Shown: positions 45,941 through 54,869, numbered from the stretch's first letter. The stretch is 64,000 bases of DNA from Ignavibacteria bacterium (GCA_016707005.1 JADJIQ010000004.1:372001-436000), one strand, 5' to 3'. Numbers and translations: made by a program. Notes: generated by a model not told the origin, from the letters alone.

Positions 45941-47383
45941 ATGACGCAGAGTTCTGGTCGTAAAGGGCTTGTAGCTACACTTGGATTGTTCACCACAACA
46001 TCTCTTGTTGTTGGCGGAATGATCGGATCGGGGATCTTTCGCAATCCATCGGCGATGGCGAGTTTTCTCCATTCACCGGAGCTGCTGCTGGGCGTGTGGG
46101 TGGTTGCCGGACTTGTAACGATGTTTGGTGCGCTGACCAATGCAGAGGTGGCCGGACTGATCCCCATCACCGGCGGACAGTATCAGTACTTCCGGGTGAT
46201 GTATGGCGACTTCATGGCCTTTCTCTACGGTTGGGCCTTGTTCGTTGTGATCCAGTCGGGCTCGATTGCCTCTATCACCTTTGTGTTTGCCGAGTACTTC
46301 AACACCGTTGTCCCGCTCTGGGAACTGGATGAATCCACTGCCACGGCCTGGGCTATCTCACTTCCCTTTGCAACGATCTATCCGCTCAAGCAGATCGGTA
46401 TCAAGCTCATGACGTTTGGTGCAGTTGCCGGACTCACGCTGATCAATGCCCTTGGAGTGAAGGAAGGTGGACGTGTTCAGGGGCTCTTTACAGTAGCCAA
46501 GGTAGCAGCCATTCTCTTCCTTGTTGTGATGGCCTTCACCAGCACAAGCGGTCACGTTGGCAACATCGTTGCCTCTTCATCCACCACGGTGCCGGTTGGC
46601 ACTGCCTTGATGTTCGCCCTGGCCATGGCCATGAACAAGGCTCTTTGGTCATACGACGGGTGGAACAACCTTACCTATGTGAGCGGTGAAGTGAAAAATC
46701 CGCAGGTGACCGTTCCTCGTGCACTTATGCTCGGCACGGCTATCTGCATCAGCGTCTATGTCCTGATCAACATCGCCTATCTCACCATCCTCCCCATCGA
46801 CGCTCTCAGTGCATCGTCTGCCGTTGCACGAGACGCCGCCTTCATCATGATGGGCACCTTTGGTGCGGTGTTTGTAAGTGTTGCGGTGATGGTCTCCACC
46901 ATTGGCACCTCCAACGGAACCATCCTTGCAACTTCACGCGTGTATTATTCGATGGCCAACGAAGGGATGTTCTTTAAGGGGGCTGGTGTGGTACACGACC
47001 GGTTCCGTACGCCGGTTCGCTCACTCACGCTGCAGCTGGGTTGGACCACGGTTCTGATCTTTTCCGGCACCTTCGATATGCTCACCGACATGTTGATCTT
47101 TGTGAGCTGGGGCTTCTATGCCCTTGGTGCATATGGAGTGTTCGTTCTCCGGCGGAAGATGCCCGATGCACATAGACCGTACAAGACCTGGGGATATCCT
47201 GTTGTGCCCATCGTCTTCATTCTCTTTGCTGTGACCTTCTTGGGCTTCACCATCTTCTCCGACGTAGAGAACTACAGAAACGGAAGCGCCCCAGTGATCA
47301 ACTCACTCTGGGGCGTCATCCTGCTTACGTCGGGAATACCGTTCTACTGGTGGTTCAAAAAACGAGGCCAATACTCACGTTAA
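45941..47383 (+). CDS. APC-family amino acid permease
   Basis: Inner membrane transporter of 480 aa with about twelve membrane segments. The APC signature GGMIGSGIFRNPS is near residue 25, and a unit resembling LAT/YkfD-type exchangers follows (LWSYDGWNNLTYVSGEVKNP at about 230). The substrate is unknown, but the divergent LysE exporter suggests an amino acid theme. I chose ATG 45941, which has GAGGG 6 bases upstream and starts just before the conserved first helix. Its end overlaps the convergent barrel gene by 29 bases. Confidence 0.9.
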   Translation: MTQSSGRKGLVATLGLFTTTSLVVGGMIGSGIFRNPSAMASFLHSPELLLGVWVVAGLVTMFGALTNAEVAGLIPITGGQYQYFRVMYGDFMAFLYGWALFVVIQSGSIASITFVFAEYFNTVVPLWELDESTATAWAISLPFATIYPLKQIGIKLMTFGAVAGLTLINALGVKEGGRVQGLFTVAKVAAILFLVVMAFTSTSGHVGNIVASSSTTVPVGTALMFALAMAMNKALWSYDGWNNLTYVSGEVKNPQVTVPRALMLGTAICISVYVLINIAYLTILPIDALSASSAVARDAAFIMMGTFGAVFVSVAVMVSTIGTSNGTILATSRVYYSMANEGMFFKGAGVVHDRFRTPVRSLTLQLGWTTVLIFSGTFDMLTDMLIFVSWGFYALGAYGVFVLRRKMPDAHRPYKTWGYPVVPIVFILFAVTFLGFTIFSDVENYRNGSAPVINSLWGVILLTSGIPFYWWFKKRGQYSR

Positions 47384-48047
47384 GAAACGACATCGTTGCC
47401 TCTCCGTCTTCCTTGCCCACGAGATTCGTCCAGTTATACTTCATTTCGAGGAACGGACGCAAACCACCAAGATTGAACTCCAGTCCGCCTGTTATCGCAG
47501 CACCAAACCGTGATGTTTGTGGCTCGAGTTCTTGTCCAGTACCCGTGATGAGGTTTTCGACAATGCTGTTGCCTTCGCTCACCGATACATTGCGATACGA
47601 ATACATGAGCTCCGTGGACACATACGGACGGAAGAGTCCCTGCATCGGGATGAACGTGACACCGGCATAGACAGGTACATAGGTTGTTACCGTCTGCAGC
47701 TGAATCCGCGTTCCATTGTCGAGCACGGCCGTCTGATCCTGACCCGGGAACTGTGTGTATTGAATACCCCCGGAGAAACTGAACGCATCGGAGAGTCCGA
47801 ACCGCAGTTTGGCACCGAGATGGTAGCCAAGACTTGATGCCGTTTCATATGCTGCACCGATACCCGTTGTATCGATCGAATCATAGATCTGCTCAATGGA
47901 CTCACTCGGAATACTTGGTCCGAGGTAGACGCCGATCGAGAATGGCTCCCCACCCTTACCTTCTTCTGCAGCATCGACAGGACTGACGGAGAACGCTGCG
48001 AAGGTTAAAAAAACGATCGCTGTTGAGACAAAGCGGGTACAAAACAT
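47355..48047 (-). CDS. Outer membrane beta-barrel protein
   Basis: This 230 aa protein has a signal peptide (about 1-27, ending near VDAAEE) and then alternating-hydrophobicity strands of an OmpW/OmpX-like small barrel (for example FSFSGGIQYTQF, VPVYAGVTFIPM, GLEFNLGGLRPFLEMKYNW) ending in an aromatic residue (GLVF), as required for BAM-assisted insertion. The function is unknown. I chose ATG 48047 for the signal peptide. Confidence 0.8.
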   Translation of the reverse strand: MFCTRFVSTAIVFLTFAAFSVSPVDAAEEGKGGEPFSIGVYLGPSIPSESIEQIYDSIDTTGIGAAYETASSLGYHLGAKLRFGLSDAFSFSGGIQYTQFPGQDQTAVLDNGTRIQLQTVTTYVPVYAGVTFIPMQGLFRPYVSTELMYSYRNVSVSEGNSIVENLITGTGQELEPQTSRFGAAITGGLEFNLGGLRPFLEMKYNWTNLVGKEDGEATMSFLNVSIGLVF

Positions 48048-48165
48048 TGCGGTGAACCTTAAAAAGGAATATTGGCGTTGTGAGGGTACTGTTCTGCAAG
48101 CTAAAGTGTTTCTTCCACGTTGTCCACATTGACCCGCAGGTCGGCGCGTGTGTACGCCCATAACG

Positions 48166-48173
48166 TAGTTTTG
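48166..48173 (+). promoter_or_regulatory. -7 box (TAGTTTTG) for the second double-OmpA gene
   Basis: TAGTTTTG fits TAnnTTTG and ends 4 bases before the ATG at 48178, again implying a leaderless transcript. A TTGAC lies at 48129-48133, somewhat far for a -33 element. Confidence 0.5.
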
Positions 48174-48177
48174 TTGC

Positions 48178-50142
48178 ATGATTCGACTCTTGCGTTTAAC
48201 CATCGTTGCCCTCCTCACCACGGGTGTGGCCAGTGCTCAAGTCATTCCACCGCTGCGTGTTGGACTCTCCGGAGGTCTCACACTCAATCCGCTCTCGCCG
48301 TCCGTTCAAGTATGGCGGGGTTTTGGAGCTACGCAGCCACAATTCGCCCCCTTTGTGAACGATTCTCTGCGTTTCACAAGCGGAAGTATGGGGCTTGGTG
48401 GTGCGTTTGGATTCATCATGGGCTTCCCGGTCACAAGGATGATCCATATTTCGGGTCGTATCGGGTACAACAGCATGTCGGGCTCTTCTTCCGTGCAACA
48501 ACTCGTTGCCCCCACCACCGTTGTGAATGAACTTGATATGTTCTCCTCAACCTTGGAGATCTCACCCGTTGCTGAGTTCTATGGACTCTTTGGCGATGTG
48601 TCTCTGCATCCTCTCGTAGGTCTCGAATTCGGCATTCCGCTGGCAGCAACCGTATCGCAAACAGCAACGGCCACGGCGCAGAACACCGAGACTGTTCAGA
48701 CGTTTGCCGACGGAACGGATATTCCGGAGAGTTCTGTTCGTACGGCGCTTCTTCTTGGTCTTGGGTATACCATTCGACTCGATAGTTCACAGTGGTACAT
48801 CCAACCGGAAGTGTCGTATCGCCTGCCCCTTTCCAATATCTCTTCGGCTGCTACCTACTCTCCAACATCGTTCTCACAGATCCGCATCGGTGTGAATGTC
48901 TTCTTTGGATTCGCCGACAAGAAGGAAATACCAACTTCATCACGCGGCATGAGTGCATCGATCGATCGTATCACGGCCTATGATCGTGATGGTAAGGAAG
49001 TAAACGTATCGGCCCTCAATGTGGAGGACGTTCGGTACAACGAGATGTTCCCGCTTGTGCCGTACGTGTTCGCACAGGAGAACGGACTTCCGGATGCATC
49101 ATCGCAGACAACAGACCATATGCCGGAGAAGGGTGGCTTCCAGCCAGAGACATTGCCGCTTGATGCCATTGAGGTCAATCGCAATCTCTTGAACATCATC
49201 GGTTCGCGCATGATCGCCTATCCGCAGGCATCACTCACGATCACCGGTACCACCGACGGAAAGAACGAAGCAAAGACCAAGGATCTGCCGGAGAAACGTG
49301 CCAATTGGGCAAAGAACTACCTCGTTACTGCTTTCGGCATCGATCCCGCACGGATCGTCACAAAAACAACGGCAACTCCATCGAAACCGTCGGCAGCAAC
49401 GGACCCAGACGGAATCGTTGAGAACCGACGTGTGGAGTTCTCGTCGAACGTACCAGATGTCCTTGCACCGGTTGTGATCACCGCCGATAATCAGCGTGTG
49501 TCAACGCCGGATGTTGTGACCTTCCACCCCAAGGTTGACAGCGAAGACTCCTTGAGCTCGTGGTCGCTGAGTGTGATGCAGGCCGGACGTCAGCTCCGTG
49601 AGATCAACGGGCTCGGCCGACCTGAACGTGTCTCATGGCCGATCCGTCCCAACGAACTCTCTGCCGACCAAGTCCCCGTCGACTACGAAATGGTCTTCCG
49701 TTCGGTAAAGGGTGATAGTGCAACGGCCATCGGCTCCATTCCTGTTGACTATGTATCGAGTGTTCGCAAGAAGACAGAGAATTTGCCGGACCGCACGGTC
49801 GACAAATATTCCTTGATCCTGTTCGACTTCGACAAGGCAACACTCACCGAAGACAACTCACGCATTCTTGAGATGATGGTGTTGCCGAACATCACGTCTA
49901 CATCCAAGGTGAACATCATCGGATACACCGATCGCATCGGTAACGATGTGTACAACCAGAAACTCTCTCGGGAACGTGCAGAGACCGTTCGTGCGTTTCT
50001 CCAATCACGGGCCAAGGATGCCAAATACTCCATCAACGGAGTTGGCGAAGGCACCGAGATCTTCTCCAATGACGTAGCTGTTGGACGTCAACTCTCTCGC
50101 ACGGTGCAGGTGATCGTGGAGACCCCAAGGACATCACGTTGA
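48178..50142 (+). CDS. Outer membrane protein with two OmpA-like domains
   Basis: This 654 aa paralogue of the protein at 43110-45116 has a signal peptide (1-20), an N-terminal barrel-like domain (about 25-250), a first OmpA-like domain (about 320-425, LTITGTTDGKNEAKT and ENRRVEFSS), an Ig-like stretch and a second OmpA-like domain (about 545-650, YSLILFDFDKATLTEDN and IIGYTDRIGND). It lacks the poly-Pro linker. It overlaps dxs by 4 bases (TTGA), coupling an envelope protein to isoprenoid synthesis. Confidence 0.85.
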   Translation: MIRLLRLTIVALLTTGVASAQVIPPLRVGLSGGLTLNPLSPSVQVWRGFGATQPQFAPFVNDSLRFTSGSMGLGGAFGFIMGFPVTRMIHISGRIGYNSMSGSSSVQQLVAPTTVVNELDMFSSTLEISPVAEFYGLFGDVSLHPLVGLEFGIPLAATVSQTATATAQNTETVQTFADGTDIPESSVRTALLLGLGYTIRLDSSQWYIQPEVSYRLPLSNISSAATYSPTSFSQIRIGVNVFFGFADKKEIPTSSRGMSASIDRITAYDRDGKEVNVSALNVEDVRYNEMFPLVPYVFAQENGLPDASSQTTDHMPEKGGFQPETLPLDAIEVNRNLLNIIGSRMIAYPQASLTITGTTDGKNEAKTKDLPEKRANWAKNYLVTAFGIDPARIVTKTTATPSKPSAATDPDGIVENRRVEFSSNVPDVLAPVVITADNQRVSTPDVVTFHPKVDSEDSLSSWSLSVMQAGRQLREINGLGRPERVSWPIRPNELSADQVPVDYEMVFRSVKGDSATAIGSIPVDYVSSVRKKTENLPDRTVDKYSLILFDFDKATLTEDNSRILEMMVLPNITSTSKVNIIGYTDRIGNDVYNQKLSRERAETVRAFLQSRAKDAKYSINGVGEGTEIFSNDVAVGRQLSRTVQVIVETPRTSR

Positions 50143-52061
50143 ACTATCGCCTTTTGTCGAGCATCGATACACCCGAGGATCTTCGCAAGCTTCCCGAGAC
50201 CGATCTGCGTGCCGTGAGTGATGAGGTACGCGAGTGCCTTGTAGACACTATCACGCGCGTGGGAGGTCACTTCGGCGCCGGACTTGGAACAGTGGAGCTC
50301 ACCGTTGCTCTGCACTACGTCTTCAACACGCCGCACGATAAGATCGTGATCGATACCGGGCACCAGGCCTATCCGCATAAGATCTTGACAGGACGCCGGA
50401 AGACCCTTGATACGATCCGTCAAAAAGGGGGCTTATCGGGATTCCTCAAACGCAGTGAAAGCATCTTCGATGATTTCGGAGCAGGTCACGCAACCACGTC
50501 GATCTCCGCTGCCCTCGGTATGGCTGCTGCGCGCGATCAGCTCAAGGAAGACTACAAGGTTGTAGCTGTGATCGGTGATGGTGCGATGACCGGTGGACTT
50601 GCCTATGAGGCAATGAATAACTGCGGCGTGCTCAAGAGTGACATCCTTGTTGTACTAAATGACAATAACATGTCCATTGCCCCCAACGTGTGGGCGATGT
50701 CGAACTATTTCTCCGAGATCTTTGCCTCCCCTGCCGGACGCAGACTTCGTGAGAAGATCCTTGGCATGACCGAGCGCATGGACAGTCTCGGTGATCGTAT
50801 TCGTTCCGTTGCCCATCGTCTCGAAGGGGGCATGAAGGCCGTGATCACACCCGGCATGTTGTTCGAGACCCTTGGGTTCCGCTACTTCGGTCCAGTGAAC
50901 GGTCACAACGTGAACAACCTCGTCACCATGCTTCAAGGCATCCGCGAGATGAAGGGTCCCATCCTTCTCCACGTGATCACCCAGAAGGGCAAGGGATACG
51001 GTCCGGCAGAGCGCGACAAACAGTTCCTCCATGCCATCGGCAAGGTAGACAAGATCACTGGCAAGGCACTTTCCACACCGCCGCCGGCAGTTGCTCCGCC
51101 CCCTACCTATCAAAAAGTATTCGGCGAAGCAATGGTCGAGATCATGTCAACCAACCCCAAGGTTGTTGGCATCACTGCCGCCATGCCGGATGGTACGGGG
51201 CTTGACATTGTCCAGAAGCGTTTCCCCGACAAAGTCTACGACGTAGGCATTGCAGAAGGTCACGGCGTGACCTTTGCTGCCGGTCTTGCCACGCAAGGCG
51301 TCATCCCCGTTGTTGCCATCTACTCCTCCTTCCTGCAGCGCGCCTTCGATCACATTGCCCACGATGTTGCGTTGCAGCATCTGCATGTTGTGTTTGCGCT
51401 CGACAGATCTGGATTGGTCGGTGCCGACGGTCCAACCCACCATGGCGTTTTAGACCTTGCCTACCTGCGCATCATCCAAGGCATGGTGGTGATGGCACCA
51501 AAGGATGAACAAGAACTGCGCGACATGATGTATACCGCCGTGTATTCCTACACGGCAGGTCCGGTGGCCATTCGTTATCCCCGCGGCAGTGGTGTAGGCA
51601 CACCCATTGGTCCGATGCGTTCCATCGAGATCGGCAAGAGTGAGACACTGCGCACCGGCAAGGACGTTGCTATCGTTGCCATCGGCAAGATGGTCGCCCA
51701 TGCGATGAAGGCAGCCGAGATCCTCAAGACGCAGGGCATTGATTGTGAAGTTGTGAATGCCCGTTTTGTAAAGCCCCTTGACCTAACGATGATCGACGAT
51801 CTTGCACTGCGTATTGGTCGCATCATCACCATCGAAGACGGTCAGATCCAAGGCGGTTTTGGAAGCGCCGTTGCCGAACATCTCGCACAACATCACGTCG
51901 GCTCCGTAGACTTCAAGATCCACGGCATCCCCGACATCTACGTAGACCACGGCACCCAGGAAGAACTCCACGCAGACCTACAGCTTGATGCCCCGGGCAT
52001 TGTGGAGGTGGTGAAGGAGTTTCTGACGAAGAGTATGAGACTTCCAGTTACTAGTTACTAG
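50139..52061 (+). CDS. dxs: 1-deoxy-D-xylulose-5-phosphate synthase
   Basis: Thiamine diphosphate enzyme joining pyruvate and glyceraldehyde-3-phosphate, the first step of the MEP isoprenoid pathway. It is 640 aa with HFGAGLGTVELTVALH, DTGHQAYPHKILTGRR, GDGAMTGGLAYEAMNN (ThDP/Mg site, about residues 150-165), LNDNNMSIAPNV and, in the second domain, DRSGLVGADGPTHHG (about 428-442). The TTG start overlaps the previous stop. The last residues (VTSY) are encoded by the first copies of the GTTACTA/GTTACGAG repeat, so the natural C-terminus has probably been altered by repeat growth. Confidence 0.96.
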   Translation: MNYRLLSSIDTPEDLRKLPETDLRAVSDEVRECLVDTITRVGGHFGAGLGTVELTVALHYVFNTPHDKIVIDTGHQAYPHKILTGRRKTLDTIRQKGGLSGFLKRSESIFDDFGAGHATTSISAALGMAAARDQLKEDYKVVAVIGDGAMTGGLAYEAMNNCGVLKSDILVVLNDNNMSIAPNVWAMSNYFSEIFASPAGRRLREKILGMTERMDSLGDRIRSVAHRLEGGMKAVITPGMLFETLGFRYFGPVNGHNVNNLVTMLQGIREMKGPILLHVITQKGKGYGPAERDKQFLHAIGKVDKITGKALSTPPPAVAPPPTYQKVFGEAMVEIMSTNPKVVGITAAMPDGTGLDIVQKRFPDKVYDVGIAEGHGVTFAAGLATQGVIPVVAIYSSFLQRAFDHIAHDVALQHLHVVFALDRSGLVGADGPTHHGVLDLAYLRIIQGMVVMAPKDEQELRDMMYTAVYSYTAGPVAIRYPRGSGVGTPIGPMRSIEIGKSETLRTGKDVAIVAIGKMVAHAMKAAEILKTQGIDCEVVNARFVKPLDLTMIDDLALRIGRIITIEDGQIQGGFGSAVAEHLAQHHVGSVDFKIHGIPDIYVDHGTQEELHADLQLDAPGIVEVVKEFLTKSMRLPVTSY

Positions 52062-52140
52062 TTACTCAGTTACGAGGTTACGAGGTTACGAGGTTACGAG
52101 GTTACGAGGTTACGAGGTTACGAGGTTACTGAGTTACTCA
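52047..52140. repeat. Octamer tandem repeat GTTACGAG
   Basis: Seven perfect GTTACGAG copies (52069-52124) are flanked by variants: two 7 base GTTACTA copies and GTTACTCA on the left, and GTTACTGA and GTTACTCA on the right. The array fills the gap between the convergent dxs and TPR genes and extends into both 3' ends, supplying the stop codons of both. No spacers are present, so it is a simple tandem repeat. Confidence 0.92.
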
Positions 52141-53251
52141 TTCATAGAGTTCTTTGCGGAGGAAGCGGCGGCCCTTGGTGAGGGACAGTGTGTTGACCTC
52201 GTGCCAGGAAAGGAACTCTTTATAGGCCGGTCCATTATCTGCTACCCATTCAGCGAAGGCTGCTGGGTCGCCTGATTGAAGGAGCCAGAACGAATACGCC
52301 TCCATATGTCCGGCTTTATGGACCTTTCGTTGATAGTCATACAGCACATTATTGCCATAGATCGAATCGATCTTCAACGTATCGAGTTGCTCTATGAAGC
52401 GGCCACGGATAGTGGCAAGTGAGCGCATGTCCATCTTCCGTGTGCCGAGCACGGCGAGCATCATTGGCATTTCGTATGCGCCTACGCCATAGGGCATTGG
52501 AAACCGGGACTTCCGATAGACAGTGCCACCGATCCCGCTGTCTTGCTGAACGATCGACGCATCGGAGCAGAACGTGATACTGAAGCCATTTGATTTCTGT
52601 TTGATGTTCTTGAGGTAACATCGATAGAGCATATCGCCGAGTGCAACCGAGCGTTTCGATGTGGGTTCAAGGTTCCTGAAGATCTCGCCGTAGATCATCC
52701 CCCAGACATTGTTTGTTTTTGAGGAAATGAACACTTCGGCGAGTCGGAGGTATGGAGGCGGATACATCGGTTGAAGATCGATGGCGCGTTCGAAATCGTC
52801 AACCGCTTCTTCCCACTTCTGTTCCGAATAATAGACCACGCCACGTTCATGATAGAGAAGGTGACTTCGAGGGTGATGTTTCAACCCTTCCGTGTAGGTA
52901 TCGATCGCCTTATCCGCATCACCGGCAAAGTGGTAATTCGTGCCGAGCGCTTGAAACCACATTGGTTCCGTAGTATCACGAGAGACCAGTTCTTCGAGGA
53001 TCTCGATCGCGGAGTCGAGCTGTTCATTTACGCGGTATGCATAGGCCAGTTCAAAAAGCACCGTACCGTTACCGGGGAGTCGGGTAAGCACATCCTGCAG
53101 GATCCCGATCGCGATCGCCGCATCCCCCTGCGTCCATCAGCTTGATCGCCTGTCGGACCCGATCCTCATCACTCACCCGCTTTTCTTGTGCGACGCCTTC
53201 GGTTGAGGACATGAAGACGAATGCAAGAACGATATACAGCAGCACCTTCAT
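52138..53251 (-). pseudogene. Exported TPR protein, frameshifted near its start
   Basis: From ATG 53251 the frame reads a signal peptide (KVLLYIVLAFVFMSS) and about 20 more residues, then changes frame at five G on the minus strand (plus 53124-53128). Removing one G gives a continuous protein of about 370 aa, joining DAGDAAIAIGILQDVLTRLPG. TPR-like repeats follow (about 50-190), then a C-terminal domain of unknown type with NVWGMIYGEIFRNLEP and WHEVNTLSLTKGRRF. The role is unknown. Because the break is in a homopolymer, a sequencing error is likely. Confidence 0.8.
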
Positions 53252-53332
53252 CACAACCCCTCGATTTATCAGCATTGACCACGTGATATTCATTCAAAAT
53301 AAAACTCTTCCGTTCATTTCCCCATGAAGCCG

Positions 53333-53340
53333 TAACTTTG
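53333..53340 (+). promoter_or_regulatory. -7 box (TAACTTTG) for tRNA-Lys
   Basis: TAACTTTG fits TAnnTTTG and lies 10 bases before the first tRNA base, the same distance as at tRNA-Leu. Confidence 0.6.
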
Positions 53341-53350
53341 CAGTCCATTT

Positions 53351-53421
53351 GATCCCGTAGCTCAGCTGGTAGAGCATTTGACTTTTAATCAAAGGGCCTT
53401 GGGTTCGAGTCCCAACGATCA
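53351..53421 (+). tRNA. tRNA-Lys (UUU) with defective acceptor stem
   Basis: The D arm (GCTCAGCTGGTAGAGC), anticodon stem-loop (TTTGA CTTTTAA TCAAA, anticodon at 53384-53386) and T arm (TTGGG TTCGAGT CCCAA) are all intact. The 5' acceptor strand is GATCCCG, which needs CGGGATC on the 3' side; the sequence has only CGATC, two G short. The 3' end is therefore broken by a deletion or an error. The accessory element begins right here, so this is a natural candidate for its insertion site. Confidence 0.85.
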
Positions 53422-53700
53422 CCCACTTCCCCTTAAAGTCGTTGATTCTTGGCATTCTTCTTCTCGATTATACCAAACACTTTTGGCAAGATTGTGGCAA
53501 CTATGGGCGGGGACGCGGTGGTTGCCCTTGGCCCCACCTCCCGGTTAATTCATGCGCGAGATACTTGCCGGGTGGTGGGTGGTGGTGGGGGGAGCCGGGG
53601 AGGGCAGGTACGCCCTCGTGACAAAAGCGCGTTACACCTGACTGCCGCGCTATCGCTCCCGCTATCGTCGTTGGTTGTCCGGAAGTGTGTCGGGGAAGCG
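53422..53700. other. Gap after tRNA-Lys with a G-rich tract
   Basis: No convincing gene is seen. The plus strand at 53570-53604 holds G runs of 3, 3, 6, 4 and 3 in 35 bases, a possible G-quadruplex. One long reverse frame crosses this stretch, but as Pro/His-rich nonsense; the gene entering from the right more likely stops at 53701. No integrase or clear attachment repeat was found. Confidence 0.5.
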
Positions 53701-53926
53701 TCAGGGGCGCACATGAATGAGCAGGTTCGGGCTTGTCTGCCCCAATACCCGCCAGAGTGCCGTCCGAGAATGCCGCGAGGACATGAACCTTTGAGTTCTC
53801 GACAAATTCCGTGAATAGGTACGTGGCGTGATCGTCGTCGTCTGCGTCAACAGTCCTGCCGTCGATGCAAGAGAGATTGAGCGAATTTTCTGTCCGTAAT
53901 AGGCACAGATCGCGGAGCCCTTTCAT
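53701..53926 (-). pseudogene. Small element protein, unknown
   Basis: This starts at ATG 53926 behind a strong AGGAG Shine-Dalgarno sequence and reads an acidic protein (TVDADDDDHATYLFTEF). After about 60 residues, a one-base shift gives a sensible end, LGQTSPNLLIHVRP, stopping at 53701. Without the shift the frame runs on into the G-rich gap as low-complexity sequence. It is not recognised and is the last gene of the leftward element operon. Confidence 0.45.
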
Positions 53927-53990
53927 TACGTTCTCCTTCCTAACACAGCCGTTTGAGAACGATGAATGAATCTACACTACGTAAAGCGTC

Positions 53991-54252
53991 TCAGCCGTGA
54001 TCGACGTCATTGGTTCCTGCGTCGAGATTGTGCATATCGACCGAGATCGTCACACGAAGCCCAACCGCCCGCATGATCCTGTCGAGAGACTCATGCGATG
54101 GTTGCGTTGCTTACTCAAGATCAACGATACCGTTGATTGACTAAGCCCCGATGACCGTGCAAGGTCTGTACCGTGATGTTCCGCTCCCGCATGAGCATCT
54201 TCAAGTACCCAAGTGCAGAGAGTAGATACGTGGGTGGTCGATGTGCTGTCAT
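53991..54252 (-). pseudogene. Xre-type helix-turn-helix regulator, frameshifted
   Basis: About 87 residues if two one-base shifts are corrected. The helix-turn-helix is clear: YLKMLMRERNITV, then DLARSSGLSQSTVSLILSKQ, then ESLDRIMRAVGLRV. Such proteins are phage or plasmid repressors or antitoxins (HigA type). The ATG at 54252 lies at the end of the upstream gene. Being far from the control region at 57.6 kb, it may act as an antitoxin-like or accessory regulator. Confidence 0.65.
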
Positions 54253-54651
54253 GCTGTAGTGCGTCTTCCGTGGTGTAGTAGTAGTCCTCGAATGCGACAA
54301 TGATCCGACGGGCGAACTCGTCGATCTGCTTGCCAACCTTCGGCAGTTCCAGGGCGTGTTGGGTAGGAACCACTCGATCTCACAATCAGGTTCCTCGATC
54401 TCTTCCCCATCATAGCGTCGCCCGCTCCCCTTGTAAATCTTGAGGGATGCCAAGCCCGACTTGCGGAGTCTGTCGTCGAGGACAACGAACAAGTCTAAGG
54501 TGTACTCACTCGTAGTGTCAGTGCTGTTGATTTTCTTCTGTGCCTCTTCGATCATAGCATCCGACACTTTGGGCGTGTGGTTCTTGTTGATCGGTGGCTT
54601 GATGCGGAACGATGTTGTGTCGGCAACAACGAGAAGGTTATGCGTTGCCAT
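54249..54651 (-). pseudogene. Element protein, unknown, frameshifted
   Basis: ATG 54651 follows an AGGGGG sequence and gives about 95 sensible residues (NLLVVADTTSF, YTLDLFVVLDDRLRKSG, EEPDCEIEW). After one shift near 54370 the other frame continues with ALELPKVGKQIDEFARRIIVAFEDYYYTTED. About 130 aa in all. It is not recognised. The preceding gene's stop sits 1 base before this ATG once its own homopolymer is corrected. Confidence 0.5.
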
Positions 54652-54652
54652 G

Positions 54653-54869
54653 TTAGTACCCCCTCTTTGCTGTGTGAATGACACGCCCGTTGCCCTAGTT
54701 GCTCGTACTGGCTGCTAGGGATCACGTCGTACTCCATTACCACAAACCCCGATTCATGTTCGTTGGCGAACTCGATAGCTTCCTCCTTCGAGTCGGTAGC
54801 GCGCTGACCCGATGCTTCCCATACATCATACTGCGCCCGTGAGTCGTAAACGACGTATTCCTTACTCAT
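54653..54869 (-). CDS. Small element protein, unknown (about 71 aa)
   Basis: ATG 54869 has GGAGGAG 8 bases upstream, one of the best ribosome sites in the window. It reads SKEYVVYDSRAQYDVWEASG and EEAIEFANEHESGFVVMEYDV, an acidic small protein. As written it runs into the next gene; taking one G from the five at its end gives KEGY and a TAA just before the next ATG, the spacing seen throughout this operon. The function is unknown. Confidence 0.5.

Noticed and set aside
52047..52140. CRISPR array
   Set aside because: The 8 base units are head to tail with no spacers and no cas genes are nearby.
53501..53700. C-terminal extension of the gene starting at 53926
   Set aside because: The extension is Pro/His/Gly low-complexity from the G-rich tract; a one-base shift gives a natural end at 53701.
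53422..54000. Integrase gene next to tRNA-Lys
   Set aside because: No tyrosine or serine recombinase motifs were found in any frame here; if one exists it lies beyond the window.
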